A stretch of 59,626 bases of DNA from Nemertoderma westbladi (Eukaryota; Xenacoelomorpha; Nemertodermatida; Nemertodermatidae). The notes beneath the pieces were generated by a model, which did no database searches, had not been told where the DNA came from, and saw only the letters and a program-made list of their open reading frames with translations. Shown in pieces: positions 1-10,648 of the stretch. The first letter of the stretch is position 1. Each line of letters opens with the position of its first letter. A program made the position numbers and the translations under genes. The DNA is taken from contig JAUCBJ010007510.1 in assembly GCA_032718475.1 (NCBI GenBank), positions 64,001 through 123,626 on the forward strand. Direction: 5' to 3'.

Positions 1-1420
1 TGGTTGGGCGAAGAGACGCTAGCTAGGTACAGGCAGAGATTTGGAGATGTCTAACTAGCGGGCAAAGCACAGTACGGACAAAGTTAATTTTATATATTTC
101 GAGGTGTAAATAATTTCTAACGCGCGTGTGTTAATTCTGAACGGTCAAAACAGTTTTGCTCCTTCACATATATAATTACTGGGTACGGTGTGCATTTACG
201 AATATTCTAATTTTGTAACTTGTAGGTCCAATACTCACGAATGATAAGGTTCCTTCCCCTCTTGCGTATTTCCAGGACTCAAATTCAGGCATAAGGTTAA
301 TGCTACGCCCAGAATTCGGCAATTTTAGGTACCAGGTCCCTGATACTAAGAAGAGATGTGTTAGTTTACTACTGTAGGCGTACAGTTACTAATAGCTATC
401 CTGGCTCCTATCTAGAATTTTAGTCACCCAGGTAGTCCGGGTAACTTCCTATTAGGGCGTTGGCGGGGACACGGTAGATGTTAGTATATCCCTGATAGCC
501 TCAATTTATTTGCGCCTAGTGTAAACTGCCCTACCGCCTGAACGGTACAATCCCAATTCAGGTGAAAACACAGCAACCCCCTAACCTACAAGTTCTAATG
601 CAATGGACACTGTCGTACTGCAAATAGTCGCACACGCACCTGCACTTAGCAAGAGTTAAGCGTACAGTTTGCTGCACCCTAACCATTTGTATGCCTTGTA
701 CCGGTGTGCCTACGTCTTATCTGCGTACTAGTATCTGCCTGCGCTCTCTCCCTCCCCCGTAGGAATATGAAGGTCTACTGTGGGTTTTCCTGAATCAAGA
801 CAGTACAGTCCCTATGATGTAATTTTGGGCTTACAGCGTGTCACTACTTCTACCTTTTGATCTTTTGGTCTTACACTTAGGTAGCAAGGCGTCGAACGCT
901 GTCTAACCTTTCAGGCGATGGGCGAATAACTCTAGATGGTATTGTGGGTTGTCTCTCGTCTACATTCCCGTGATGTTCCCGTTCATTGCTGCGGCCCGAT
1001 CTCTAGCCGGCCATCCTGTCCCTGAGTTTGTTCACCGTAGTGAATCCATGATAAAACAGATAGAAAAGGGCTGAGATGTGACTAGTATTTCTGACTTTTA
1101 TTACAAAAGATATAATAACTATTATACAATAAACAATGTAATCTGAAATAAGACAGAAAGTTAAGGTAGATCAGCAATTGAGATTGATAACTAATGAACA
1201 AATCGCACCTTTATATACCAAATTTGTGCCGCAATCAATCGAGAAATTCTCGATTGTTCTATGGGTTCTAACAAGGTTTTAAAGATAGCTATTGGTCCAG
1301 CTAATATATAACTTGCACGACATTGGTTACAATCAAATAACTACAGTCTCATTGGTACAGACAAATGCAATTAATTTGTAGCGGTTAATTTAAATGAGTT
1401 GAAATTCTACACAAAAAATA
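1..1420. other. Anonymous sequence, no gene seen
   Basis: No long open frame, repeat or recognisable family is visible. The first 1.05 kb has mixed composition; from about 1080 it becomes AT-rich. It could be intron, intergenic DNA or an old, unrecognised transposon. Confidence 0.5.
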
Positions 1421-1426
1421 ATTCGC

Positions 1427-1505
1427 ACTTACTAGGATTTGAACTCAATACCTACTACACATATAATTTCCAACGCTCTACCGACTGAGCTACTGAACCA
1501 CTTGA
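1427..1505 (-). pseudogene. tRNA-like remnant (pseudo-tRNA or SINE head)
   Basis: Read on the minus strand, this carries a perfect internal A-box match (TAGCTCAGTCGG, followed by GTAGAGC, which closes a 4-bp D stem) and a B-box-like GAGTTCAAATCC about 45 bases further on. The acceptor and anticodon stems do not pair well when folded by eye, so it is not a functional tRNA. It is best read as a tRNA pseudogene or the head of a tRNA-derived SINE. Confidence 0.45.
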
Positions 1506-1507
1506 CC

Positions 1508-2390
1508 GATAGATGTACAAATGATAGAACCAATACGAATGAGAACTCAAAGCAATCTTTACAAAGTTAATTCGAATAAAATAAAATTTTGAAAATCCAC
1601 GGCATTTAGGGAATATAATTCTATACCGCTCCATGAAAACAGGATATTATCGTGCATAAAATATACGGTTTTCACCAATAATCAATCAAACTATAGAATA
1701 CTTAGGGCGTACTTACATATTTACAATTAAATTTCAAACAATACTTCCTTTCTATTTGATTGATTGATTTGATTTGATTTGATTGATTTTGATTTATTTA
1801 TTTTTACCCATATAAACATAAACATAATAGTTAAAGCACACATAATTATTGTAATATATATCAGTATATATATAAATATAATATATATATATATAGGTAA
1901 AGGAGGGCAACCTAGTAGCATTGCTAGTGGACGGCTGCCCACCAGGGAGGGTGGATGGATATTTCAGAGGAAGGGAATGGGACAAGGATACAGTTAGATT
2001 ATAATAGGGTTAGATAGGATAGGGTTAGGATAGGCTGGGTAGGTTAGGTGGATAGAGTAGGACATATGATAGGGTAGGATAGAGTAAGATAGGATAGGAT
2101 AGGGTAGATAGGAGGATAGCGTAAGGTAGGATAGGATATTCTTGGAAGAGTTAGAAGTGCCGAATGAGTAAAAAGCAAATGCGGTCGACTGCGATTTTTG
2201 GCATTATCTGATATATTAATTAATTATCTATACATAAATTTATATTGTTATTTATTTGTATTTTATAAATTTTATTTATATTAGGTATTTTTTATTACTA
2301 TAAACTGTATTTTTATGGGTTTACTGGGGGATAATAACTTACTAAACATTTGACAAGTCAGTGATGTTGATGATGACTACTTCGAAGTGT
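1508..2390. other. AT-rich low-complexity DNA and GGATA-type short repeats
   Basis: Contains GATT/GATTT runs (about 1757-1800), an AT dinucleotide-rich stretch (about 1850-1900) and a degenerate 5-bp GGATA/GATAG/GGTTA repeat (about 1993-2140). The remainder is AT-rich with no coding signal. Short open frames here are compositional. Confidence 0.6.
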
Positions 2391-3365
2391 GACCCCGCAC
2401 CCGGTGTAGTTTTAATAAAGGCCCACTAAGAGTGAGCGTGACCCCGCGCCCGGGTAGATTTAATAAAGGTCCACTAAGAGTGAGCGTGACCCCGCGCCCG
2501 GGTAGATTTAATAAAGGCCCACTAAGAGTGAGCGTGACCCCGCGCCCGGGTAGATTTAATAAAGGCCCACTAAGAGTGAGCGTGACCCCGCGCCCGGGTA
2601 GATTTAATAAAGGCCCACTAAGAGTGAGCGTGACCCCGCGCCCGGGTAGATTTAATAAAGGCCCACTAAGAGTGAGCGTGACCCCGCGCCCGGGTAGATT
2701 TAATAAAGGCCCACAAAGAGTGAGCGTGACCCCGCGCCCGGGTAGATTTAATAAAGGCCCACTAAGAGTGAGCGTGACCCCGCGCCCGGGTAGATTTAAT
2801 AAAGGCCCACTAAGAGTGAGCGTGACCCCGCGCCCGGGTAGATTTAATAAAGGCCCACTAAGAGTGAGCGTGACCCCGCGCCCAGGTAGATTTAATAAAG
2901 GCCCACTAAGAGTGTGCGTGACCCCGCGCCCGGGTAGATTTAATAAAGGCCCACTAAGAGTGAGCGTGACCCCGCGCCCGGGTAGATTTAATAAAGGCCC
3001 ACTAAGAGTGAGCGTGACCCCGCGCCCAGGTAGATTTAATAAAGGCCCACTAAGAGTGAGCGTGACCCCGCGCCCGGGTAGATCCAACAAAGGCCCACCA
3101 AGAGCGAGCGTGACCCCGCGCCCGGGTAGATTTAATATAGGCCCACTAAGAGTGAGCGTGACCCCGCGCCCGGGTACATTTTATAAAGCCCACAAAGAGT
3201 GAGCGTGACCCCGCGCCCGGGTAGATTTAAAAAAGGCCCACATGGAGTGAGCGTGACCCCGTGCCCGGGTAGATTTAATAAAGGCCCACAGGGAGTGAGC
3301 GTGACCCCGCGCCCGGGTAGATTTAATGAAGGCCCACAATGAGTGAGCGAGACAACGTGCCCGGG
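2391..3365. repeat. 48-bp minisatellite, about 20 copies
   Basis: A GC-rich unit containing GTGACCCCGCGCCCGGGTAG recurs at an exact 48-bp step (for example GTGAGCG at 2432, 2480 and 2528). Central copies are almost identical; copies from about 3060 onward are more diverged, as expected at an array edge. Because 48 is divisible by 3, both strands stay open for more than 230 codons; this is a periodicity effect, not evidence for a protein. Confidence 0.95.
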
Positions 3366-3431
3366 TGCGCCCGGGTTCTCAAAAGGTTTAGATTCTAGAG
3401 ATATATATGTATTAATATATATATATGATAT

Positions 3432-4215
3432 TTAATCCTGGAACTGATTAGGATTAAATAAAAGACCATTTTTTATATTTTTTAAGAATATAGGTTTACT
3501 TTTAATTACCCTATATGAATTGGGTAAAGAGTTCCATAATCGGGGCCCTTGGAAGGATAGAGATTGTTCCGCAACTCTTAGTCGAATATTTGGAGGGTGA
3601 AATAATCCAGATGCTGAAAAGCGAGTATTATAAGAATGGATTGAAGAAGCTCTATGAAATAGGGGAGCCAGTGGGGATGAAATGTTGTTATTTATATCAA
3701 ACATTATATTGTACACCTGATATTTGTATAATTGTTCTAATGGGAGTATATGGAGTTGTTGATAAATAGGAAGAGATGAGGTCTGCCAATGGCTGAAGGT
3801 GATAACTCTAAGTACTTTGTTTACTTTGACTCTTAGAGGTTTCAGTAACGACGGAGAAGTACTACCCCAGACAATAATGGCGTACTGGATATATGGATAT
3901 ATAAGTGCGAAAAATAGCATTCGTAGGATGTGTGGCGGAAAAATGTGGCGAAGCCTGTAAAATATTCCTGAAGATTTAGAAACCTTTCTCAATATATAAG
4001 ATATATGTTCTTTAAAATTTAGTTTACTGTCAATTAAAACTCCCAAATACTTTGTATATGATACTTTTTCTATTACAGAATTTTTAATTTTCACTTTTGG
4101 CAGAGCCTCCTGGGACAGGGATGAGTTTGTGAACAAGGTATATTCAGTTTTTTTTAGGTTCAGTGATAATTTATTATCATCCAGCCATTCAATAATATCA
4201 ATAATGTCATGATTT
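3432..4215 (-). pseudogene. 5'-truncated CR1/Jockey-like LINE, C-terminal part of reverse transcriptase
   Basis: The minus strand encodes the end of a non-LTR retrotransposon polymerase. Visible landmarks are the post-catalytic NKLSLNLKKTEYTLF, the thumb-like YTKYLGVLIDSKLNFKEH, PYIQYAIIVWG, and a terminal HSYNTR ... GPRLWNSLP block typical of CR1/Jockey-type ORF2 C-termini. The YxDD catalytic region and the endonuclease are missing, so the copy is 5'-truncated, the usual outcome of target-primed reverse transcription. The frame ends at 3432 and is followed on the minus strand by an AT dinucleotide tail. It abuts the 3' end of LINE B. The coding part has no internal stop, so the insertion is probably not very old. 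The clade call rests on motif memory and is moderate. Confidence 0.8.
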
Positions 4216-4372
4216 ACAGAGTTAATGAACGAACGAAAGCGCGCCAATAAGGCATTTAATTAAATATATAGTTGGTAACCAGTAAAATTTATATAAAACC
4301 AAATAAAATCGCACATGAATAAAAATAAAATCAATATTAAAATTTAACATTAAAATGAGTTCCGGTAGGTTC

Positions 4373-7300
4373 CTATTTGGTGGCCCCCCACTGTGATAGG
4401 CTGAGAGAGTTCGAGGGACAATGTAGAAGGTGATAGGGGTCCTTGGCGGATGCGCTGCATAGAGTGCATACGCAGGTGTCTGTTGGGGTGTGAAAGTGCT
4501 TGGAGACACAGATGCGGTGGTGGAAGCCGTGGACTGTGAATCTGGTAATCGCGTGTCTATTTTTGAAGCTGATTTTGGTCCAGTTTCTATTTGTCATGCC
4601 GAGTGAGTTCCAGAATGTGGTTGGTATTTCTTCCATCTTGCTTGCGATTTCGGATAGATAGGTTTGAAAGGCTGGTGTGTGTGTGAGATGTAATTCGTCT
4701 GCGAGCTCGATACATAAATGTTTCTCGTTGCATAGCGCTAACACGAGGCGGTTGAGTGTCGATTTATGTAGACCTAGTGTCCTTTTTAGATAGGCTGCCT
4801 TTATTTTATCTAAGTTATGAAATTCTTTAACTTTGAGATGAGGCCATATAAGCTGGATACAATATGTCAGAACTGGGCGTATTTTAATTTTGAATAGTTG
4901 TATGGCCGTTTGTAAGGAAAGAAGAGTTGGATTTTTGATGCTATGAACTGATTTGATCGCTTTGCATGATACCCGGGAGATATGTTTTTGGAATGAAAGT
5001 GTCGGTTGGAAAGTTACCCCTAGATAAGTGTATGAGTTGACTATTGACATTTGCGTGTTATTGTAGTGAAATTTATCGTTAGAGGCCAGTCTGCCCCCTC
5101 TGCGGAATACGATAATCTCGGATTTCTTTATATTTATTTCTAGACCATTTTCTTTGGCCCAGGAGGCGATGGCGTCCAGTCCCGATTGTAGAGCTTCTTT
5201 GGTGTCAGCGTATATTAGAAGATCGTCAGCGTATAGTAATATGTATACCGCGGTGGCTAGCCTCTTTATCCATGCAATTATATCCAGGATGTACAGAATG
5301 AATAGAAATGGGCTTAATCCGTCTCCTTGTAGGACTCCTCGTATCTGTTTAATAGGGTCGGATGTTCGAAGGCCGTCTGTTATTTGTATAAGGTTTGGGG
5401 TAAGTATCCACTTTAAAAGTACAAGTATTTTTCCGCGTAGGTGAAAGGAATGTTGAAGTTTGCTAAGGAGGTTCGAGCGGGGGACAGAGTCGAACGCTTT
5501 CTTAAAATCAATAAAACAAGCGTATACCGGTGTTCGATGTTTTGACAGGTTCGTCCAAACTTTGTTTATTAGTTGGCTGATAGCATGAGCGGTGGAACGC
5601 CCCGGCATAAAACCGTACTGCTCGGGGGGGATTCTAGCATGCAGTTTCGATCGCAATCGTTTCTCAACGAGCCCTGTTAGGATTTTATATGCGTTGGCGA
5701 GCAGGGCGATGCCTCGGTAGTTATCCTCGGCGTCCCTTGATCCCTTACCCTTGTAGAGAACCTTCAGTATGCTAGTCTTCCACGCACTCACGGCTGTCCC
5801 ACTATTGAGGCATATGTTGAATAGGATGGTCCACAGATAGAGAGTGGCTGGCAATGCAGCTTTAAGAATTTCATATGGCAAGAAGTCCGGTCCACCCGAC
5901 TTGCCATCGGGGCGTCGGAGAAACTCATGCCGAACTTCCTCCTCGGTGAAGTCCCTCGAAATATCATAATATTCCTGGTCTGCTCCGTCGTTAGATTGAT
6001 CCAGGTTCGCTGTGGCGCGGTAGGTGGCGTCCGGGAGGTCTGTACCGCGGGTGGTGCGGTCCGGGTTCGCTGTGGCGTGGTGGGTGGCGTCCGGGAAGTC
6101 CGCACCCCATGTGGCGCAGTCCGGGTTCACTGTGGCGTGGTGGGTGGCGTCCGAGAGGTCCGTACCGCGGGTAGCACGATCCGGGTTCGCCGTGGCGCGG
6201 TGGGTGGCGTCCTGGAGGTCCGCTCCGCTTGTGGCGCGGTCCAGGCTCGCTGTGGTGCGGTGGGTAGCATCCGGGAGGTCCGTACTGCGGGTGACGCGAT
6301 CAGGGTTCGCCGTGGCACGGTGGGTAGCGTCCGGGAGGTCTGTACCGCGGGTGGCGCAGTTCGGGTTCGCTGTGGCGTGGTGGGTGGCGTCCGGGAAGTC
6401 CGCACCCCGTGTGGCGCAGTCCGGGTTCGCTGTGGCGCGGTGGGTGGCGTTCGAGAGGTCCGTACCGCGGGTAGCGCGATCCGGGTTCGCCATGGCGCGG
6501 TGGGTGGCGTCCTGGGGGTCCGCACCGCTTGTGGCGTTGTCCGGGCTCGCTGTGGTGCAGTGGGTAGCAACCGGGAGGTCCGTACCGCGGGTGACGCAAT
6601 CAGGGTTCGCTGTGGCGCGGTGGGTAGCGTCCGGGAGGTCTGCACCGCGGGTGGCACGGTCCGAGTTCACTGTGGCGCGATGGGTCGCATCCGGGAGGTC
6701 CGCGTTCGTTGTGGCGCGGTGGGTGGCGTCCGGGAATTCAGCACCGCGGGTGGCGCAGTCCGGGTTCGCTGTGACGCGGTGGGTGGCGTCCGGGTGGTCC
6801 GCACCGCAGGTGGCGCGGTGGGTGGCGTCCCGGATTTCCGCACCGCGGGTGGCGCAGTCCGGGTTCACTGTGGCGCGGTGGGTGGCGTCCGGGAGGTCCG
6901 CACTGTCGGTAGCGCAGTCCAGATTCGCTGTGGTGCGGTGCGTGGCCCCACTGGTGTTAGCGCTATCTGTGGTGGAGAGCAGTTTGGAGAAATGAGTTCT
7001 CCATCGTTCTAGGGATATAGGGCAACTAGATTGGTGCGCTGAACTGGTTTGTGTCCACCTGTAAGGGTGTTCCTCTGCGTCCCGTATGAGCCGTTCCTCT
7101 TCTTTTGATCGGTAAGCTTCCAGTTTATCAGTTAGGAGTTTTTTGTATTCTCCTTTAGTTGTATGTAACACATGTCGTAACTGGGGATCCAGTTTAGAAG
7201 CGTGAGCAAAATATATTACTTTCTTCCGTTGATTGAAGCAGTCCTTGTCGAACCAAGGTCGTGCTTTCCTATTAAAGTTCGGTTTGTCGATTGCGGCGTC

Positions 7301-8143
7301 CCGGATCATGTCAGAGATAGTCGTGTATGCTGAGTCCACATCGTTGACAGCGAGGTACATTTCTGTTACTTGGATTCGCGGGTCGATTTTCAGTTGCTCG
7401 AGATTTAGCTTGCGTGTCTTTGTGGAGTGCTTTGTGGTGTAATTTCTAGAGGTTCGGTTAAGTTCCCAAGTCATTTCAACAGGACAGTGTTTTTTGATTC
7501 CCATTACAGGGTAGCTTACCGAGATTGGGGCCACATCCGAGAACATAAGGTCTATAACGCTGCTCCCGTTGTGGCAGATGTAGGTAGGTATTGTTGGGTC
7601 GTTCCTAATCGATAAATTTTTGTCATTGAGAACATCCTGAAGACCCGTTATTTTATTGTTATCAGTGTCGAGGCGAGAGTTGAAGTCACCTCCCATTATA
7701 ATTGGGATGGACGGGCGCGTTGGTATTGCATCCAATACTGTTAATATACTTTCCACGAGATCCTCGAGTCCCAGGTCTGGAGGGAAGTAGCATAGTACGA
7801 TTGTAGCGATATCTGTATTTACAGCAACAAAATTCGTTTCTGTAGCTGATATCTCCGGGTTGAGATGCGGTTTGACTGCAAGACACAGACCGCCTATTGG
7901 ACGGCCACGGCCAGGGTTATTTATTGCTGGCGAATCAAAGCAATAAAATCCAGGTATTTCGGGTTTCGTTGTGGCAAAGGTCTCAGTTAGAAGCAGAATG
8001 TCATATTTGGTGAATATGTTCTGGGGTAGGAGTGATATTGCAGACGATATTCCCTCGACGTTCCATAAAAAGGTAGATACCGTGGTGTGAGTAGACGGGG
8101 CGTGGGCGGTACTTGTGGATGTCGATGTAGAGTTGTTATGCAG
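4373..8143 (-). CDS. LINE B ORF2: endonuclease-reverse transcriptase with internal repeat domain
   Basis: The frame is open for about 1256 codons from just after a TGA at 8144-8146 to a TAG at 4373-4375. An apparent start at 7756 is only an internal GTG. The order is an APE-type endonuclease (WNVEG near residue 27, LLLTET, GDFNSR near 152), a linker, about sixteen 20-residue repeats (about 398-713), then reverse transcriptase with YKGKGSRDAEDNYRGIALL, FIDFKKAFDSV (near 879), GVLQGDGLSPFLF and YADDLLIYA (near 969), and a C-terminal CxxC...H...C knuckle near 1224 (CVCTLC, then HLLHC). The enzyme would nick target DNA and copy the element RNA in the nucleus. No frameshift or stop is seen, so the copy is young or was recently active. 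No AUG precedes the endonuclease, so translation probably depends on the upstream ORF. Confidence 0.9.
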   Translation of the reverse strand: MHNNSTSTSTSTAHAPSTHTTVSTFLWNVEGISSAISLLPQNIFTKYDILLLTETFATTKPEIPGFYCFDSPAINNPGRGRPIGGLCLAVKPHLNPEISATETNFVAVNTDIATIVLCYFPPDLGLEDLVESILTVLDAIPTRPSIPIIMGGDFNSRLDTDNNKITGLQDVLNDKNLSIRNDPTIPTYICHNGSSVIDLMFSDVAPISVSYPVMGIKKHCPVEMTWELNRTSRNYTTKHSTKTRKLNLEQLKIDPRIQVTEMYLAVNDVDSAYTTISDMIRDAAIDKPNFNRKARPWFDKDCFNQRKKVIYFAHASKLDPQLRHVLHTTKGEYKKLLTDKLEAYRSKEEERLIRDAEEHPYRWTQTSSAHQSSCPISLERWRTHFSKLLSTTDSANTSGATHRTTANLDCATDSADLPDATHRATVNPDCATRGAEIRDATHRATCGADHPDATHRVTANPDCATRGAEFPDATHRATTNADLPDATHRATVNSDRATRGADLPDATHRATANPDCVTRGTDLPVATHCTTASPDNATSGADPQDATHRAMANPDRATRGTDLSNATHRATANPDCATRGADFPDATHHATANPNCATRGTDLPDATHRATANPDRVTRSTDLPDATHRTTASLDRATSGADLQDATHRATANPDRATRGTDLSDATHHATVNPDCATWGADFPDATHHATANPDRTTRGTDLPDATYRATANLDQSNDGADQEYYDISRDFTEEEVRHEFLRRPDGKSGGPDFLPYEILKAALPATLYLWTILFNICLNSGTAVSAWKTSILKVLYKGKGSRDAEDNYRGIALLANAYKILTGLVEKRLRSKLHARIPPEQYGFMPGRSTAHAISQLINKVWTNLSKHRTPVYACFIDFKKAFDSVPRSNLLSKLQHSFHLRGKILVLLKWILTPNLIQITDGLRTSDPIKQIRGVLQGDGLSPFLFILYILDIIAWIKRLATAVYILLYADDLLIYADTKEALQSGLDAIASWAKENGLEINIKKSEIIVFRRGGRLASNDKFHYNNTQMSIVNSYTYLGVTFQPTLSFQKHISRVSCKAIKSVHSIKNPTLLSLQTAIQLFKIKIRPVLTYCIQLIWPHLKVKEFHNLDKIKAAYLKRTLGLHKSTLNRLVLALCNEKHLCIELADELHLTHTPAFQTYLSEIASKMEEIPTTFWNSLGMTNRNWTKISFKNRHAITRFTVHGFHHRICVSKHFHTPTDTCVCTLCSASAKDPYHLLHCPSNSLSLSQWGATK
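6003..6950 (-). repeat. 60-bp (20-codon) in-frame repeat inside LINE B ORF2, about 16 copies
   Basis: A GC-rich 60-bp unit repeats from about 6003 to 6950. On the minus strand each copy encodes 20 residues around a DATHRATANPDCATRG core. Copies differ at several positions yet none carries a stop or indel. Blocks 300 bp apart resemble each other best (for example 6121 with 6421, 6181 with 6481, 6241 with 6541), showing a five-unit higher-order repeat. The segment lies between endonuclease and reverse transcriptase. Confidence 0.92.
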
Positions 8144-8452
8144 TCAGATACGTGTGGTAGCGTCTATTCCATTGTCGCCCCTGGCCGATGGTTGATAATG
8201 GCGGCGGGGTTTCAAGTTGAGCGCCGATCGTTCCGAGTCGGACAGTCTGTAGTTGCGTATGACAACTCCTTCTTCCCAGTTGTCGGGGTCCATTAAGCGT
8301 AGGCGGTCTTCTTGGCTGCAAGTTAGATGGAATGATTGCGTACTACTGATGAGCTGGTCGGGGGTTGTGTGCGGTGACGCCGGTATAGAAATGATATCGT
8401 TGAATGGTAGGGATTCACGTTGCAGATAAGCCTTGATATCATCCGCTATCAT
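8144..8452 (-). CDS. LINE B ORF1, C-terminal part, ending in TGA in frame with ORF2
   Basis: The last 102 codons of an upstream frame. The block MDPDNWEEGVVIRNY resembles the W-P/E-G-V-x-V-R segment near the C-terminus of ORF1-type proteins of animal LINEs, which bind element RNA; this assignment is from motif memory. The frame ends with TGA at 8144-8146, and exactly the same frame continues open into ORF2. The next base is C (TGA-CTG), a context known to be relatively leaky. The first methionine, at 8452, need not be the real start because the 5' part of the element is missing. Confidence 0.6.
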   Translation of the reverse strand: MIADDIKAYLQRESLPFNDIISIPASPHTTPDQLISSTQSFHLTCSQEDRLRLMDPDNWEEGVVIRNYRLSDSERSALNLKPRRHYQPSARGDNGIDATTRI

Positions 8453-8530
8453 CCGATAATTAGTTTAATATCGTTAAAAATAAAATAAAACAATAGGTCA
8501 AATTATTTCAATCAGCAGGACAGGCAGTGC

Positions 8531-8837
8531 CGGTTTGCCCCTGTTCGGTAACAGTAGGTATACAGGGTAGCTGGCATTATAAACAATCATCCCAAGAATC
8601 GAAATTATGTATGCAGTTAAGTAATCTCTTATATCTTATCTAATTGTATTGTTTTCACAGTAGTATGCAGTTTAGTTTGGTGAATTTAGTGTAATAAATC
8701 GTCATTTCCCAAATAATTAACTGCGGGATTTTTTTCATTTGTGCTTGTTGTAATAATTTTAGTTTACTTTAACCTACTGGGTCTTAAATAATCTGTAAAG
8801 TCATTCCTACTATATTTTGAGTAATAATAATAAATAC
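8531..8837. other. Unique DNA between LINE B and the dynein exon
   Basis: Begins at the donor site of the dynein exon on the minus strand and is AT-rich with no repeat. It is most simply intron sequence that received LINE B. Confidence 0.5.
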
Positions 8838-9020
8838 CTGTTTCTCAGTGAGTATTACAATACCCAGGAGTTGATCTTCCAGTCCTTTCATAGTAACTGT
8901 AAAGTCCACTATACTCGTCATTGCAGAAACCTCCGGTGTGTATGACGGATTAGGTAATTTGGTCGTAATATAAGCTTTGAATCCACCCATTACGTCAACC
9001 TCCTTATCACCAACTTTGAC
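8838..9020 (-). CDS. Single internal exon of an axonemal dynein heavy chain
   Basis: A 183-base minus-strand exon of exactly 61 codons, preceded by TTTCAG and followed by GTATTT, phase 0 on both sides. It encodes KVGDKEVDV near its start, then [32 protein letters not shown] and ILTEKQ, a strongly conserved piece of the C-terminal motor region of axonemal outer-arm-type dynein heavy chains (DNAH5/DNAH8-like), the ATP-driven motors of cilia. Three normally conserved positions look changed: a Pro or Lys before GF is Gly, Arg before TSI is Met, and Arg after LLG is Ile. No neighbouring dynein exon was found in the window. It could be one exon of a gene with giant repeat-filled introns, a diverged paralogue, or an orphaned duplicate. 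Confidence 0.85.
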
Positions 9021-9094
9021 CTGAAATGGTAACAAAAGGGGAAGATGAGGCTCTCAGCCGATAAGCAATGGAGTACAAAATGTTCAATAACGAA

Positions 9095-9350
9095 TTAACA
9101 ACGCCACCACCCCGCCCCTCCCCACTACATTATAGGTAAACACCACCACCCCCCCCCCCCCCCCGCCCCTCCCCACCACATTATAGGTACACGCCACCAC
9201 CCCGCCCCACCCCCACCCCGCCCCACCCCCACCCCGCCCCCCATCCCCACTACATTATAGGTACACACCACCACCCCCGCCCCACCCCCACCCCCCCCCC
9301 CCTCCTCCCCACTACATTATAGGTACACGCCACCACCCCCCCCCCGCGCA
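9095..9350. repeat. C-rich low-complexity tract with short imperfect repeats
   Basis: Runs of C and CCACC separated by a recurring CACTACATTATAGGTA-type phrase (about 9120, 9175, 9248 and 9308). The C homopolymers are prone to sequencing error, so copy lengths are uncertain. Confidence 0.85.
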
Positions 9351-10648
9351 CATATACAAACACCACCACACCTACACCCCAATACATACATATACAAACA
9401 CCATTACACCTACACCCAATACATACATATACAAACACCATTACACCTACACCCCAATACATACATATACAAACACCATTACACCTAGACCCCAATACAT
9501 ACATATACAAACACCATTACACCTACATCCCAATACATACATATACAAACACCATTACACCTACACCCCAATACATACATATACAAACACCATTACAACT
9601 AGACCCCAATACCTACATATACAAACACCATTACACCTACACCCCAATACATACATATACAAACACCATTACACCTACATCCCAATACATACATATACAA
9701 ACACCATTACACCTACACCCCAATACATACATATACAAACACCATTACACCTAGACCCCAATACATACATATACAAACACCAACACACCTACACACCAAT
9801 ACATACATATACAAACACCATTACACCTACACCCCAATACATACATATACAAACACCATTACACCTACACCCCAATACATACATATACAAACATCATTAC
9901 ACCTAGACCCCAATACATACATATACAAACACCATTACACCTACATCCCAATACATACATATACAAACACCATTACACCTACACCCCAATACATACATAT
10001 ACAAACACCATTACACCTAGACCCCAATACATACATATACAAACACCATTACACCTACACCCCAATACATACATATACAAACACCATTACACCTACATCC
10101 CAATACATACATATACAAACACCATTACACCTAGACCCCAATACATACATATACAAACACCAACACACCTACACACCAATACATACATATACAAACACCA
10201 TTACACCTACACCCCAATACATACATATACAAACACCATTACACCTACACCCCAATACATACATATACAAACACCATTACACCTACACCCCAATACATGC
10301 ATATACAAACACCATTACACCTACACCCCAATACATACATATACAAACACCATTACACCTACACCCCAATACATACATATACAAACACCATTACACCTAC
10401 ACCCCAATACATACATATACAAACACCATTACACCTAGACCCCAATACATACATATACAAACACCATTACACCTACATCCCAATACATACATATACAAAC
10501 ACCATTACACCTAGACCCCAATACATACATATACAAACACCAACACACCTACACACCAATACATACATATACAAACACCATTACACCTACACCCCAATAC
10601 ATACATATACAAACACCATTACACCTACACCCCAATACATACATATAC
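9351..10648. repeat. 38-bp minisatellite, first block, about 34 copies
   Basis: Unit built from CAATACATACATATACAAAC followed by ACCATTACACCTA with a variable CACC/GACC/CATC end; the step is 38 bp (for example 10321 to 10359). The variant order (CACC, CATC, GACC) recurs in blocks. It continues after a 1.3-kb insertion. Confidence 0.95.

Larger units (their letters stand above)
4220..8530 (-). mobile_element. LINE B: nearly complete non-LTR retrotransposon
   Basis: A minus-strand element with the end of an ORF1, a complete ORF2 with endonuclease, reverse transcriptase and zinc knuckle, and an AT-rich 3' UTR (about 4220-4372). The 5' part of ORF1 is absent, so the copy is 5'-truncated near 8460-8530. 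The outer boundaries are approximate because no target duplication could be recognised. It lies downstream of, and in the same orientation as, the dynein exon, so it may sit in a dynein intron. Confidence 0.8.

Noticed and set aside
1993-2140. Interstitial telomere repeat
   Set aside because: GGTTAG-like words occur but are mixed with GGATAG and GATAGG; there is no run of perfect TTAGGG.
2377-3202. Two long open frames on opposite strands (more than 230 codons each) with 16-residue repeats
   Set aside because: The 48-bp unit is a multiple of three, so any frame without a stop in one unit stays open. Both strands being open equally argues against a gene.
5927-7012. Plus-strand frames of 361 and 323 codons and smaller minus-strand frames over LINE B
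   Set aside because: They are shadows of the 60-bp in-frame repeat of ORF2, which is clearly coded on the minus strand.
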